The translations under genes and the position numbers were made by a program. The notes under the pieces are model-generated. The model ran no database searches. It was not told the origin of the DNA and saw nothing but the letters and a program-made list of their open reading frames with translations. This document shows, in pieces, positions 1 to 9,488 of a stretch of DNA of 64,000 bases (its first letter is position 1; each line of letters begins with the position of its first letter). Source of the DNA: Gimesia aquarii. Lineage in GTDB: Bacteria > Planctomycetota > Planctomycetia > Planctomycetales > Planctomycetaceae. Where the stretch lies: positions 3,230,020 through 3,294,019 of the forward strand of contig NZ_CP037422.1 of the NCBI RefSeq assembly GCF_007748175.1. The letters run 5' to 3'.

Positions 1-40
1 AGAATTTTAATTCTCGAAGCCTTTCTTAAGTTAATCGTTT

Positions 41-75
41 GCCGGCAGTACACCACAGAGATACTGCCGGCTTTT
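41..75 (+). terminator. Intrinsic terminator of an upstream gene
   Basis: A perfect 10-bp stem, GCCGGCAGTA (41-50) with TACTGCCGGC (62-71), an 11-nt loop and a short TTTT run. It probably ends a plus-strand gene lying left of the window; the small lipoprotein gene starts about 40 nt later. Confidence 0.6.
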
Positions 76-115
76 AATCCCCTCTTTCAAACACTCTATA
101 CGATTCTGAGAGTGC

Positions 116-559
116 GTGACGATGATACGACTGACCTTATCTCTGGTTTTGACTACATTCTTACTCCTTTCCTGCAAAAGCCCTGAAGAACCTTTCACAA
201 AAAAGACCTATCCTGTTAAAGGGAAAATCATGGTTGATGGAAAGGAACCTGACTTCCCCCTTCAGATCACCTGCCACAATACTGGCGAAATCGACACGGA
301 ACATCCCACTGCCTCTGGAAGTATCTCCAAGCGAGGTGGTACATTCGAACTTTCAACTTATACGACCGGTGATGGAATCCCTCCAGGTGATTATGTTTTA
401 ACATTCGTCTGGAAGAAATTTGATGTAATGTCGCGTAGTTATACCGGCCCCGATAAACTCAATAAGCGCTACGACGAACCTGAAAAATCGGATATTAAGT
501 TTTCTGTCGTCGAAGGAAAGCCAACCGATCTCGGGGTCATTGAATTAACCACAAAATAA
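116..559 (+). CDS. Small planctomycete lipoprotein, carboxypeptidase-regulatory-like
   Basis: A small exported lipoprotein of unknown function. The N-terminus has a short charged start, a hydrophobic run and a lipobox-like LLLSC at about residues 16-20, so it should be lipidated. The body begins 'YPVKGKIMVDGKEP', a pattern common in planctomycete proteins with a carboxypeptidase-regulatory/transthyretin-like beta-sandwich, and ends in a short strand ('DLGVIEL') typical of that family. In planctomycetes such genes usually sit just downstream of DUF1559 genes, and the terminator at 41-75 may close such a gene outside the window (inference). The start is GTG at 116 or ATG at 122, two codons apart; the Shine-Dalgarno sequence is weak for both. 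No enzymatic role is visible. Confidence 0.7.
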   Translation: MTMIRLTLSLVLTTFLLLSCKSPEEPFTKKTYPVKGKIMVDGKEPDFPLQITCHNTGEIDTEHPTASGSISKRGGTFELSTYTTGDGIPPGDYVLTFVWKKFDVMSRSYTGPDKLNKRYDEPEKSDIKFSVVEGKPTDLGVIELTTK

Positions 560-659
560 CGAGACTCCTTCTCTAATAGTTAACCTGAGAAGAAAAACAA
601 CCAGTTATTAGGATTCAAACGGTCCTAAAAAAAATCACTAATACAACTTCTAGATTGAG

Positions 660-1997
660 ATGATTACTATGTTCTTACGAGTCGTTACAAGCCTGTTGGT
701 AATCACACTCTGCACATCATTTATTTCGGCAGAGAGTTCCAATATTCCCGCGTCATTGAGAGATGCGAAGGAAATCCCAGAAGCATTTTTCAAATATATC
801 GAACGAGAAGAACCAGAGTATAAGTGGGAAATTCACGATTCATTTTCACATGAGGGCGTTACCGCTTATCCCGTCGAATTGACATCTCAAACCTGGCAGG
901 GAATCACCTGGAAACATTGGCTCTACATCTTTGAACCGGATAACGTTCGCATCAACAGCAAGGTTTTATTGTTCGTAACAGGTGGCAGTAATGGATCTCG
1001 TCCGAATGAAAAACGACTCAAGCCCGCATTTTTGCTGGCAAAAGCCACTGGAGCCCGAATCGCTTTACTCACACAGGTTCCCAATCAGCCTCTATTCGAT
1101 GGCAAAAAGGAAGACGATCTGATTACAGAAACCTGGTTGCGTTACCTCAAAACCGGCGACGAAAACTGGCCACTGCTGTTCCCGATGGCTAAAAGCGCAG
1201 TGAAAGCCATGGATGCGATTCAGGAAATCGCCTTAGAGAAACGAAACCTTGCAATCGACGGTTTTGTCATTACAGGGGCGTCCAAACGGGGATGGACAAG
1301 CTGGCTAACCCCGGTTGTAGACAAGCGAATCATCGCTACTGCGCCAATCGTCATTGACACACTCAATTTCCGCAAGCAGATGAAGCATCAAATTGCGACC
1401 TGGGGCAAATACAGCGAACAAATCATCGATTACACAAGTAAAGGACTGATCGTCGAAGGCGAAGAAAATGCCCGAGAAAAACATCTCCGCCTGATGATGG
1501 ACCCTTACACCTATCGACAACAGATCAAAATTCCCAAATTGCTCGTGAATGGCACCAATGACCCTTACTGGGTGGTTGATGCCATGCGTTTTTACTGGTC
1601 AGATCTGGTCGGGCCCAAATATATCCTCCAGGTTCCCAATGCAGGTCATGGCCTGGGGGATGGAGTCGAGTATGCCCTGCAAACAATCGGCGCGTTTTTC
1701 ATTCATGCTGCAACAGGAAAAGAACTTCCTGCTATCAAATGGGATAACACCAACGAATATGAATTAAAACTAACATGTATCAATAAACCAGCACAGGTCC
1801 GAGTCTGGAGCGCCTACTCAGAAGACAAAGATTTCCGCGACGCAGAATGGACCTCAAAAGAAGTGAGCCCAGAAGACAATGTATATCTAGCTAAAATAAG
1901 CAAACCTGAAAAAGGTCATGTCGCCTATTACATGGAAGCAGTATACTCAATAGGTCAAATCCCTTTTTCATTATGTACAATCACAACATCTAAATAA
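660..1997 (+). CDS. PhoPQ-activated pathogenicity-related (PqaA-type) alpha/beta hydrolase
   Basis: An exported protein of 445 residues resembling the PhoPQ-activated pathogenicity-related family (PqaA), a branch of the alpha/beta-hydrolase fold with poorly known substrates. Residues 1-24 form a signal peptide ending near 'FISAES'. 'LFVTGGSNG' sits in the strand-loop that carries the oxyanion region. The nucleophile elbow is G-A-S-K-R-G with Ser208; Asp301 ('GTNDPYWVVD') and His330 ('NAGHGLG') complete a likely triad. 'KRGWTSW' after the Ser is characteristic of the family. Members are frequent in planctomycetes, where PhoPQ control is not implied. Start ATG at 660, with another in-frame ATG at 669; neither has a strong ribosome binding site. 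The gene stands alone. Confident of the family, not of the substrate. Confidence 0.85.
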   Translation: MITMFLRVVTSLLVITLCTSFISAESSNIPASLRDAKEIPEAFFKYIEREEPEYKWEIHDSFSHEGVTAYPVELTSQTWQGITWKHWLYIFEPDNVRINSKVLLFVTGGSNGSRPNEKRLKPAFLLAKATGARIALLTQVPNQPLFDGKKEDDLITETWLRYLKTGDENWPLLFPMAKSAVKAMDAIQEIALEKRNLAIDGFVITGASKRGWTSWLTPVVDKRIIATAPIVIDTLNFRKQMKHQIATWGKYSEQIIDYTSKGLIVEGEENAREKHLRLMMDPYTYRQQIKIPKLLVNGTNDPYWVVDAMRFYWSDLVGPKYILQVPNAGHGLGDGVEYALQTIGAFFIHAATGKELPAIKWDNTNEYELKLTCINKPAQVRVWSAYSEDKDFRDAEWTSKEVSPEDNVYLAKISKPEKGHVAYYMEAVYSIGQIPFSLCTITTSK

Positions 1998-2177
1998 CCC
2001 ACTCTTCCCCAATTCTTTATTTCCATTAATGGAGGCTCTTTTTAAAAATAATCAGAGAAGATTTCTTTTTCGATCTATCAGTTTTGTTTTTGAATGTTAA
2101 GATTATGTGTAGAGGTTGTTAGCCTCTCGGAGAAACTGATAGAAGGAACGTATTTTAGTGGTGAAAGGAACAACCAC

Positions 2178-2495
2178 ATGAAGAAGAAATCCCTCGCCCC
2201 CTCTTCAAAAGTCATGCCCCCCAAAACCGTTGCGGATCGGACCTCCGCACTACAACTAAGTGATCCTCATTCTCTGGAATGTGAGATCCAACATGCTCTG
2301 GCACTGGATTCCGATGTTTGTCTGAATTCTCTAGTTGTCCGCCGCACTAAAAATGGCGTCTGCCTCGAAGGAGTTCTGGAATTTGATGATGAATGTCCAG
2401 ATATCTGCAAGAGAGTTCAAGCCCTCACAGGAGTTGAAGAGGTTATTAATCATTTACTGGTTAAAAAGCGTATGCCTCTCCCTCCCAAAGGGTAA
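2178..2495 (+). CDS. Small BON-domain-like protein
   Basis: A 105-residue protein. After a basic, disordered N-terminus (about residues 1-30) the rest reads like a single BON domain: helix 'LECEIQHALALD', strand 'LVVRRTKNGVCLEGVL', helix 'CPDICKRVQALTGV', strand 'EEVINHLLVKK'. BON domains bind lipid or protein partners and often occur in envelope proteins, but no signal peptide is visible, so it may be cytoplasmic. I start at ATG 2178, which has AAAGGA about 8 nt upstream, rather than at an upstream alternative start that would add 28 residues. It stands alone with no operon partner. The domain call is by pattern only. Confidence 0.6.
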   Translation: MKKKSLAPSSKVMPPKTVADRTSALQLSDPHSLECEIQHALALDSDVCLNSLVVRRTKNGVCLEGVLEFDDECPDICKRVQALTGVEEVINHLLVKKRMPLPPKG

Positions 2496-2830
2496 ACTCA
2501 TCGTTGAAATCTCAACTGTGGTTCTATAACCCAGTTGAGTCTTGCGTGAGTCTCCTCAGTACCTTGAGAGCTGTTAATCAATTGTTATTTTGACAAAAAT
2601 TGAAAATTCCTCTGTGCGCCGATTCTCACATCTGATAAGTTCCGCGAATCTACTTCGCTGTTTTAGGTGTCTCCAATACTTTGAAACACATCCTCAACCG
2701 TAACATCCTTTTCGGACACCCAAATTAAATTTTTTTACTTCTATACCTGACCATTGCAATAATTCATGAAGAATTCGGCAACTGTTAAAGGTACAAATTG
2801 AAGCACTTATCAGTAGCAAGGAAGGCCACT
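2496..2830. other. Intergenic region upstream of the RimI-like gene
   Basis: No convincing gene. A TTGACA hexamer at 2590-2595 lies in an AT-rich stretch but has no good -10 element at the right distance. The 3' end carries the strong AAGGAAGG ribosome binding site for the next gene. Confidence 0.4.
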
Positions 2831-3382
2831 ATGAGTCTCAATAAACATTCTAACCAGGATCTCATGGTTCAAATTCGCTGGCTGATCCGGAGGGATATGC
2901 CAGAGGTTCTTCAAATCGAGCAAGAAAGTTTTGAGTATACCTGGACCGAAGAGTATTTTCTCAGCTGCTTGAGACAAAGAAACTGTATTGGGATGGTGGC
3001 AGAATATAATCATCAGATTGTAGGATTCATGATTTATGAACTTCATAAGTCGATGATTCAGGTATTGAATTTTGCTGTTGCACCTGAATACAGGCAACAG
3101 GGTATCGGTCGCCAAATGGTCCAACGGGTGATTGATAAACTTTCTCAACAACGTCGCCGAGAAATTACACTCGAAGTCCGTGAAACCAACCTTGAAGCGC
3201 AACTATTTTTTCGTAAGATGGATTTTCGTGCTGTCTCTGTATTACGAAATTACTTTGAAGATGCAGAAGAAGACGCCTACGTTTTGCAATATCGCTTAGA
3301 ACGTTCAGAACAGGACTTCGCCCCGGGGCTCTCTCCCAAGAATCGAATCAGTAATTATCTCGACGCTTCAGATGCCGCTTGA
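2831..3382 (+). CDS. rimI: GNAT acetyltransferase, RimI-like (ribosomal protein alanine N-acetyltransferase)
   Basis: A GNAT-fold N-acetyltransferase resembling RimI, which acetylates the N-terminal alanine of ribosomal protein S18 and sometimes other proteins with acetyl-CoA. Early motif: 'IRRDMPEVLQIEQESFEYTWTEE', where the ES-F-x-x-x-W pattern is typical of RimI. The acetyl-CoA-binding motif A is 'VAPEYRQQGIGRQMVQRVI' (Q-Q-G-I-G), followed by 'LEVRETNLEAQLFFRKMDF', the usual RimI ending with N, A and F/Y. I start at ATG 2831 because AAGGAAGG lies 5 nt upstream; an upstream TTG at 2798 would add 11 residues without a site. The C-terminal 30 residues are extra relative to E. coli RimI. In many genomes rimI sits with tsaB/tsaE; here tsaE is 9 kb away. 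Confidence 0.8.
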   Translation: MSLNKHSNQDLMVQIRWLIRRDMPEVLQIEQESFEYTWTEEYFLSCLRQRNCIGMVAEYNHQIVGFMIYELHKSMIQVLNFAVAPEYRQQGIGRQMVQRVIDKLSQQRRREITLEVRETNLEAQLFFRKMDFRAVSVLRNYFEDAEEDAYVLQYRLERSEQDFAPGLSPKNRISNYLDASDAA

Positions 3383-3481
3383 ATTGATTAACAAAAGCAA
3401 GTTCAAAAAATCCATAGCGATATTTGCTCCATTCATTGGCATTAAACTCTAAAAAAAGACGTTTTCCCCGAATTCGGGCTA

Positions 3482-6100
3482 ATGGCAAAACAGTCACCAC
3501 GCGAATCTTCTCCCGATCAACCAACATCAATGATTCAATTGCGTGGCATTCGGGTTCATAACCTGAAAAGTATCGACCTGGATCTTCCTCTAAATCAGCT
3601 GACTGTCATCTGTGGAGTCAGTGGCTCAGGCAAAACCAGCCTTGCTTTTGATACGCTTTACGCTGAAGGTCAAAGGCGTTACATAGAAACTCTCTCCACT
3701 TCAGCCAGGCAGCACCTCAATCAGCTCCCTAAACCCGATGCTGATCACATCGATCACATCCCACCTGCCATCGCGCTCAAACAAAATACACGGAAGCATT
3801 CTACGGCTAAAGGTATTGAACCGACTGTCGCAACCGAGTCAGGCATTCATCACTACCTGCGCTTACTTTATACATCGCTGGGTGAAATCAGTTGTCCCGA
3901 TTGCCAACTGCCCGTAACCCCCCAATCTCCTGAATCCGTCTTTGCATTCATAAAAACTCTTCCAGCTAATACCCGATATCAAATTAGCTTCCCCATTACC
4001 AAGACAGAGGAACGATCGACAGCTGAAGTTATTGAAGATTTAACTCGCGAGGGGCTTACTCGTGTCATTATCAATCACGAAACTGTGAACTTGTCAGACA
4101 GCTTCACTCATGTCGATGAGGAATGGGATGATTTTTTGGTCGTTCTTGACCGCCTGAATACCAAAAACCTCGACGAGCAACGTGTTCTAGACAGCCTGGA
4201 AATCGCCTTTCAGGAATCTTCTGGGCTCGCGACGATACTAGTTGAACAAACGGAACTAGTGCAGTCCGATATTGGGCTCCCCTTTATTATCGATCAGAAA
4301 ACATGGTTTCGATTTGACTTCTCGACGGAATTAATCTGCCCTCAATGCCGTAAACAGTTTATTTTTCCCGAGCCACAGCTTTTCAATTTCTACAGCCCGG
4401 CAGGAGCCTGTCCGCTTTGTCAGGGATCGGGGGTTGTTTCAGATCCCCAAGCTAATCCCAAAACAACTAAGATCTGTTCAGCCTGCAATGGGAGTCGGTT
4501 GAATGAATCAGCACTTGCAGTACACGTACAAAATTACCATCTCGATCAACTCTGCCAACGCCCGATTCTAGAACTTGTTGACTGGTTTCAAAATCTGAGT
4601 CAGGGCACAAGTGCTCCCATTCAACAGCGCCTTTCACCCATTTTCCGTGAGATCAAGGACCGTTTAGCCCTGTTAAACGAATTGGGAGTCAGCTATCTCA
4701 CCTTAAACAGATCGGTCCGAACCCTCTCTGGCGGAGAGAGTCAACGAATCACATTAGCCTCTGTTTTATCTTCGAGCCTTGTAAATACACTTTATGTACT
4801 AGACGAACCTTCGTCCGGGCTCCATCCTGCTGATAATGATCGCGTGATTTCTGTGCTTCACAAACTACGTGACTTAAAAAATACCGTCGTTGTAGTGGAG
4901 CATGATGCAGAATTCATAAGAACTGCTGATCACATTGTGGAATTGGGTCCTGCTGCGGGCAAAGCAGGGGGGAAAGTTGTTTTTGAAGGGAGATATAAGA
5001 AGTTAATCGCAACAACAGCTACACCTACAAGTAATTTTCTGAATGCCCCCTCAATCAAAACTTTGAAATCGGCTCCCAGAAATGAAGCGTCTCAATGGCT
5101 CACACTCCATGATGTTACTCAAAATAATCTCAAAAACCTGACCGTTTCATTCCCATTGGGACAATTATCCGTAGTCACAGGTATCAGCGGTAGCGGAAAA
5201 AGCAGTTTGATTGAGCAAACATTGTTTCCTGTGCTCTCTGACTTAATGACCGAAACCACAACTGCTGAGACATTTTCATTCTGCGAATCAACTACGGGTG
5301 TTGAACAAATTGATGAGGTGATTTTACTTGATCAAGCTCTCGTCGGTCAGACATCACGTAGCATACCGGCGACATATCTCAATCTGTTCGATGACATCAG
5401 AGCTGTTTTTGCCCAAACAGCCGACGCGAAATTACGTAACCTCTCCCCAAAACACTTCAGTTTTAATAGCAAAAACGGTGGCCGCTGCCACGAATGCAAA
5501 GGAACTGGATTGATAGACATCGATTTACAATTTCTGGGTGACCTCACAATGGTCTGCCAGGAATGTCATGGTAAGCGTTATCAACGTGAATTGCTGGAGA
5601 TCAAATATCGTAAACTTAATATCGCCGAGGTGTTAGCATTAACTGTTGATGAAGCCTTCCCTTTTTTCAGAGGCCAAGCGGCGTTACAGAAGAAGCTGAA
5701 ACAACTGAAAGATGTGGGCCTGGGCTATCTCCCGTTAGGGCAACCGGTATCTTCGCTCTCGGGTGGTGAATGCCAACGCTTAAAACTGGCGGCCTATTTA
5801 ACCACAACGAGCCGCAACAAAACACTGTTTCTGATGAATGAACCCACGTGTGGCTTGCACCCCCTAGATGTGAAACATGTTTTGAACTGCTTTGAACATT
5901 TACTGTCGGCAGGACACTCCTTCATTGTCATTGAACATAATCTGCAGGTCGTCTCAAATGCTGACCATATCATTGACCTTGGACCAGGAGCCGGAGAGCA
6001 GGGAGGGAGTATTGTCGTTACAGGAACGCCTAGTGAAGTTGCGTTACACCCGACATCTTATACTGGAATAGCGCTCAAACATCTGACGACTGCGAATTGA
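3482..6100 (+). CDS. UvrA-like ABC ATPase lacking the insertion domain (divergent excinuclease subunit A)
   Basis: A UvrA-family DNA-damage-sensing ABC ATPase of 872 residues; canonical UvrA is about 940. First ATPase: Walker A GVSGSGKT (45-52), signature 'LSGGESQR', Walker B 'YVLDEPSSGLHP' with Asp441. A region resembling the UvrB-interaction domain follows the first Walker A. Zinc-binding CPQC...CPLC is present, but only about 20 residues separate CPLC from the next cluster (CSAC-NGSRL); canonical UvrA has roughly a hundred or more there, the insertion domain. Second ATPase: Walker A 'GISGSGKS', zinc finger CHEC...CQEC, signature 'LSGGECQR', and Walker B 'LFLMNEPTCGLHP', in which the usual Asp is Asn786. 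These changes suggest a paralogue rather than the main UvrA. It converges on uvrB with 13 nt between stop codons. Start ATG 3482; ATG 3530 is an alternative. Confidence 0.85.
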   Translation: MAKQSPRESSPDQPTSMIQLRGIRVHNLKSIDLDLPLNQLTVICGVSGSGKTSLAFDTLYAEGQRRYIETLSTSARQHLNQLPKPDADHIDHIPPAIALKQNTRKHSTAKGIEPTVATESGIHHYLRLLYTSLGEISCPDCQLPVTPQSPESVFAFIKTLPANTRYQISFPITKTEERSTAEVIEDLTREGLTRVIINHETVNLSDSFTHVDEEWDDFLVVLDRLNTKNLDEQRVLDSLEIAFQESSGLATILVEQTELVQSDIGLPFIIDQKTWFRFDFSTELICPQCRKQFIFPEPQLFNFYSPAGACPLCQGSGVVSDPQANPKTTKICSACNGSRLNESALAVHVQNYHLDQLCQRPILELVDWFQNLSQGTSAPIQQRLSPIFREIKDRLALLNELGVSYLTLNRSVRTLSGGESQRITLASVLSSSLVNTLYVLDEPSSGLHPADNDRVISVLHKLRDLKNTVVVVEHDAEFIRTADHIVELGPAAGKAGGKVVFEGRYKKLIATTATPTSNFLNAPSIKTLKSAPRNEASQWLTLHDVTQNNLKNLTVSFPLGQLSVVTGISGSGKSSLIEQTLFPVLSDLMTETTTAETFSFCESTTGVEQIDEVILLDQALVGQTSRSIPATYLNLFDDIRAVFAQTADAKLRNLSPKHFSFNSKNGGRCHECKGTGLIDIDLQFLGDLTMVCQECHGKRYQRELLEIKYRKLNIAEVLALTVDEAFPFFRGQAALQKKLKQLKDVGLGYLPLGQPVSSLSGGECQRLKLAAYLTTTSRNKTLFLMNEPTCGLHPLDVKHVLNCFEHLLSAGHSFIVIEHNLQVVSNADHIIDLGPGAGEQGGSIVVTGTPSEVALHPTSYTGIALKHLTTAN

Positions 6101-6113
6101 AACACGATTCATG

Positions 6114-8159
6114 TTATTTTCTACGTCGCTGCCGTTTTCTTTTTTTTCCGCCGCGCGATGCTTTCCCTTTTTTAGGTCTCCCCGATGATCCACCTTGATT
6201 CTTAAGATCGTCTATCCGATCGCGTAACAACGCAGCTCGTTCAAATTCCAGTTGATCTGCAGCTTCCAACATTTCTTTTTCCAATTCACCCAAAAATTCT
6301 TGCGTGATGTACTCTGACTCATCTGAAAAACCCACAGACTCACGAACGAACTGCCGCGCTTCTACTTCTTCTTCAATTCCCCGTTTGATCGCCTTTTTAA
6401 TGGTCTCCGGTGTAATCCCGTGCTCTTGATTATACTCTTGCTGAATTTTGCGTCGTCGTTCTGTTTCGTCAATGGCATTCTGCATGCTGTTTGTCATTCG
6501 ATCAGCATACAAAATCACTTCTGCATTAACATGCCTGGCAGAGCGACCAATGGTTTGAACCAGACTGGTTTCACTACGTAAAAAACCTTCCTTATCTGCA
6601 TCGAGTATGGCAACCAGAGAAACTTCGGGAATATCTAATCCTTCCCGTAAGAGATTGATACCTACAACGACATCATATTGTTTTTCTCGTAGGCCTCTCA
6701 AAATTTCGACACGTTCGAACGCATCCAATTCGGAATGCAACCAGGCACAACGAATTCCTTCTTCCTGAAAATACGAAGAAAGATCTTCAGCAAGCCGCTT
6801 TGTGAGCGTGGTTACCAAGACTCGTTCCTGTACTGCGACGCGTTTAAGAATCTCCTCTTTCAAATGAGGTACCTGACCGCGTGCCGGAACGATTCTTATT
6901 GCAGGATCAATCAATCCTGTGGGACGAATCACCTGTTGTATCACTTCACCTTCAACACGTTCTAACTCCCAATCACCGGGTGTCGCTGAAACAAAGATTG
7001 TCTGCTTGCGGCGTGCATTCCACTCATCGAACGTCAGGGGACGGTTATCCAGTGCCATCGGCAGACGAAAACCATGCTCCACAAGATTAGTCTTTCGCGA
7101 ACGGTCGCCCGCAAACATGGCGCGAACTTGAGAAACGGTCACATGCGATTCATCTACAAACAAAAGGAAGTCTTCGGGAAAAAAGTCCAGTAATGTATCC
7201 GGCGGTGATCCTGGTTTCCTGCCTGCCAATGCACGGCTGTAATTTTCAATCCCAGGACAAAAGCCAACTTCCTCCAACAACTCCATATCGTAGCGCGTTC
7301 GTGCACTGAGCCGTTGTGACTCCAGCAGTTTGCCTTCATTCTGCAATACCTTGAGGCGTTCATCCAATTCGTTCTGAATCTCATTGAGCGCCGACTCAAT
7401 TCGCTCTTGTGGCAAAACAAAATGCTTGGCTGGATAAATATATGCTTCATTGACTGTTCTGAGTACTTCCCCCGTCAAAGGGTCAATGACAGCTAAATTT
7501 TCGATTTCGTCTCCCCAGAACTCGACCCGATATGCAAATTCTTCATAAGCGGGCCAACATTCGACGACGTCTCCACGAACACGAAACTTTGCCCGTGAAA
7601 GTTCAACATTGTTTCGGTCGTACTGAATATCAATCAGCTTACGCAGCATTTCATCACGGTCGATCTCAACACCGACTCGGAGTGGGATCATCATTTCCAG
7701 ATAGTCTTTGGGAGATCCTAACCCATATATGCAACTCACACTGGCAACCACAATGACATCCCGACGACTCACCAGTGCACTGGTCGCCAGTAAGCGCAGG
7801 CGGTCTATTTCGTCATTGATCGATGCATCTTTCTCGATATAAATATCCCGCTGAGGAATATACGCTTCCGGTTGATAGTAATCGTAGTAACTCACAAAAT
7901 ACGTGACAGCGTTATTCGGAAAGAACTCCTTGAACTCTGAATACAACTGAGCCGCTAGAGTTTTGTTATGAGAGAGAATCAAAGCGGGCCGCCCCAACTC
8001 TGCGATCACATTCGCCATTGTGAATGTTTTCCCCGATCCAGTGACGCCCAGTAGAACTTGTTCTGCTTTTCCCTGCTGAATACCTTTAACCAGACCTTCA
8101 ATGGCACGGGGCTGATCGCCAGAAGGTTGAAAGTCACTTTGAAGCTGAAACACAGACAT
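6114..8159 (-). CDS. uvrB: UvrABC system protein B (excinuclease helicase subunit)
   Basis: UvrB verifies damage handed over by UvrA and recruits UvrC for dual incision in nucleotide excision repair. Visible features: '[12 protein letters not shown]' at the N-terminus, Walker A GVTGSGKT (38-45), the beta-hairpin '[12 protein letters not shown]' that clamps DNA, helicase motifs 'FVDESHVT', '[10 protein letters not shown]', '[11 protein letters not shown]' and 'QTIGRSARH', and a C-terminal UVR helical hairpin ('[19 protein letters not shown]') that binds UvrC. A very basic tail ([10 protein letters not shown]) ends the protein. I use ATG at 8159; GTG at 8165 is in frame, but AAAGGA lies only 4 nt from it and 10 nt from the ATG. 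Length is normal for the family. It is convergent with the UvrA-like gene, so the two are not one operon. Confidence 0.97.
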   Translation of the reverse strand: MSVFQLQSDFQPSGDQPRAIEGLVKGIQQGKAEQVLLGVTGSGKTFTMANVIAELGRPALILSHNKTLAAQLYSEFKEFFPNNAVTYFVSYYDYYQPEAYIPQRDIYIEKDASINDEIDRLRLLATSALVSRRDVIVVASVSCIYGLGSPKDYLEMMIPLRVGVEIDRDEMLRKLIDIQYDRNNVELSRAKFRVRGDVVECWPAYEEFAYRVEFWGDEIENLAVIDPLTGEVLRTVNEAYIYPAKHFVLPQERIESALNEIQNELDERLKVLQNEGKLLESQRLSARTRYDMELLEEVGFCPGIENYSRALAGRKPGSPPDTLLDFFPEDFLLFVDESHVTVSQVRAMFAGDRSRKTNLVEHGFRLPMALDNRPLTFDEWNARRKQTIFVSATPGDWELERVEGEVIQQVIRPTGLIDPAIRIVPARGQVPHLKEEILKRVAVQERVLVTTLTKRLAEDLSSYFQEEGIRCAWLHSELDAFERVEILRGLREKQYDVVVGINLLREGLDIPEVSLVAILDADKEGFLRSETSLVQTIGRSARHVNAEVILYADRMTNSMQNAIDETERRRKIQQEYNQEHGITPETIKKAIKRGIEEEVEARQFVRESVGFSDESEYITQEFLGELEKEMLEAADQLEFERAALLRDRIDDLKNQGGSSGRPKKGKASRGGKKRKRQRRRK

Positions 8160-8373
8160 GGTCACTAAATCCTTTGGCCCTGCAAATAGCAGAAGGCGCT
8201 CTCTGGCGCGGAGGTAGTACAGGGATGTAAGCAGCTATTGTAAAGAATAGACGCCCCTTAAGGAAAGGGACCAAAGTAGCAGGGGAAACAGCTAACCAAC
8301 TTCAGAGATGAAAAGATCGGAATCGCTTGATGCAACACGTGTCCTGTTTTGGCACCTGATCACTCAATATGAT

Positions 8374-9231
8374 TCAGTCTTCCGCAGCAGGTTCATCCAA
8401 TGAATTTTCCTCTGTGGACGTAACCTCGCCTGGCTGATCTGCTTCTTCAGTGCGTGTTTCTGGTTCTGAAGAATTCAGGCCTTCTTCCGTATCATCCTCT
8501 TCAGGCAGAGGAGGCATAATCCAGATTTCGCCATATTCTATTGGCTGTTCAGCTCGAAACTGATGATGCCGCAGCAACTCCAGAATGGCGAGAAAGATAC
8601 CAATGATGCGACTGCGAAGTTTCTCACCTTCAAAGAAATCACTAAAAGCAAGGCGACCTTGTTCACGCACTTTTTCGCCGATCCGTTCAACATACGTTGA
8701 AATCGGTGTATCATCATAGGTGATACTGGATTCTTCTTCGACTTCCTTACGCTTCACAACCCGAGCTAAGGCACTTACCAGATCCCATAATTCAACTTCT
8801 TTAATCAAATCTTCGGAAGGATCTTTACCCGTTTTGGGGCGTTCATCGGATAACCGCGGATAATGCTCCTGCCATTCAGCGGCATGTTCTTCCAAAGCCG
8901 TAGCGGCATCTTTGAATTTTTTATACTCAAGTAACTGCTGGATCAAATCACTACGTGGATCATCGATGACTTCTGCGATTTCTTCTTCTTCCGCACGGGG
9001 CAGAATCATCCGACTTTTAATCTCAGTTAACGTGCTGGCCATTACGATAAAATCGCCGACCAAATCCAAATCAATTAATTCCAAGACATCAAGAAACTCA
9101 TTAAATGATGCCGTGATGGAAGCAATCGGGAAATCAAGAATGTCGAGTTCATTGCGGCGAATCAAATATAACAGCAGATCCAATGGACCACTGTATATAT
9201 TGAGATCGACCCGGTATTGAGCAGTCGTCAT
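8374..9231 (-). CDS. scpA: Segregation and condensation protein A (ScpA, kleisin)
   Basis: ScpA is the kleisin that bridges the SMC dimer heads and, with ScpB, forms the bacterial condensin that compacts and separates chromosomes. The N-terminal SMC-neck-binding region is clear: 'FSGPLDLL'-type 'YSGPLDLLLYLIRRNELDILD', then 'YVVMAATLLxIKSR'-type 'FIVMASTLTEIKSRMILPR'. The C-terminal winged helix ('IIGIFLAILELLRHHQ') precedes an acidic tail of about 45 residues rich in Glu, which is longer than usual. No scpB gene is next to it, unlike the scpA-scpB pairs of Firmicutes. Start ATG at 9231. It lies in the same direction as uvrB with a 214-nt gap, so probably independent transcription. Confidence 0.93.
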   Translation of the reverse strand: MTTAQYRVDLNIYSGPLDLLLYLIRRNELDILDFPIASITASFNEFLDVLELIDLDLVGDFIVMASTLTEIKSRMILPRAEEEEIAEVIDDPRSDLIQQLLEYKKFKDAATALEEHAAEWQEHYPRLSDERPKTGKDPSEDLIKEVELWDLVSALARVVKRKEVEEESSITYDDTPISTYVERIGEKVREQGRLAFSDFFEGEKLRSRIIGIFLAILELLRHHQFRAEQPIEYGEIWIMPPLPEEDDTEEGLNSSEPETRTEEADQPGEVTSTEENSLDEPAAED

Positions 9232-9423
9232 AGCGAAATTTCAGGCTCTGTTAGCTGTCGCAGTTTCTACGGCTTATCGATAAACCGTTTTCAATCATTA
9301 AGTTACATCGAATTGAAAACGTAACATAGTGAATCGTCAGGAGTCACTATCTTCAATCCGACATTATCGTTATCGTCAGATTAACTGTCACAAATTCAAA
9401 GATTCCCCCTGTGAGATTCAGAA

Positions 9424-9458
9424 ATAAAAAATCGGCAAGTCGATATGACTTGCCGATT
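9424..9458 (-). terminator. Intrinsic terminator of the C26-like gene
   Basis: AATCGGCAAGTC (9430-9441) pairs perfectly with GACTTGCCGATT (9447-9458), giving a 12-bp stem and a 5-nt loop. On the minus strand it is followed by TTTTTTA, about 30 nt after the stop codon of the gene ending at 9489. Confidence 0.85.
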
Positions 9459-9488
9459 TCAAACGCAACAACTCCAGATCACACAAAG

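Noticed and set aside
2590-2618. Promoter starting with TTGACA before the RimI-like gene
   Set aside because: The -35 hexamer is good but the expected -10 position is GC-rich with no match.
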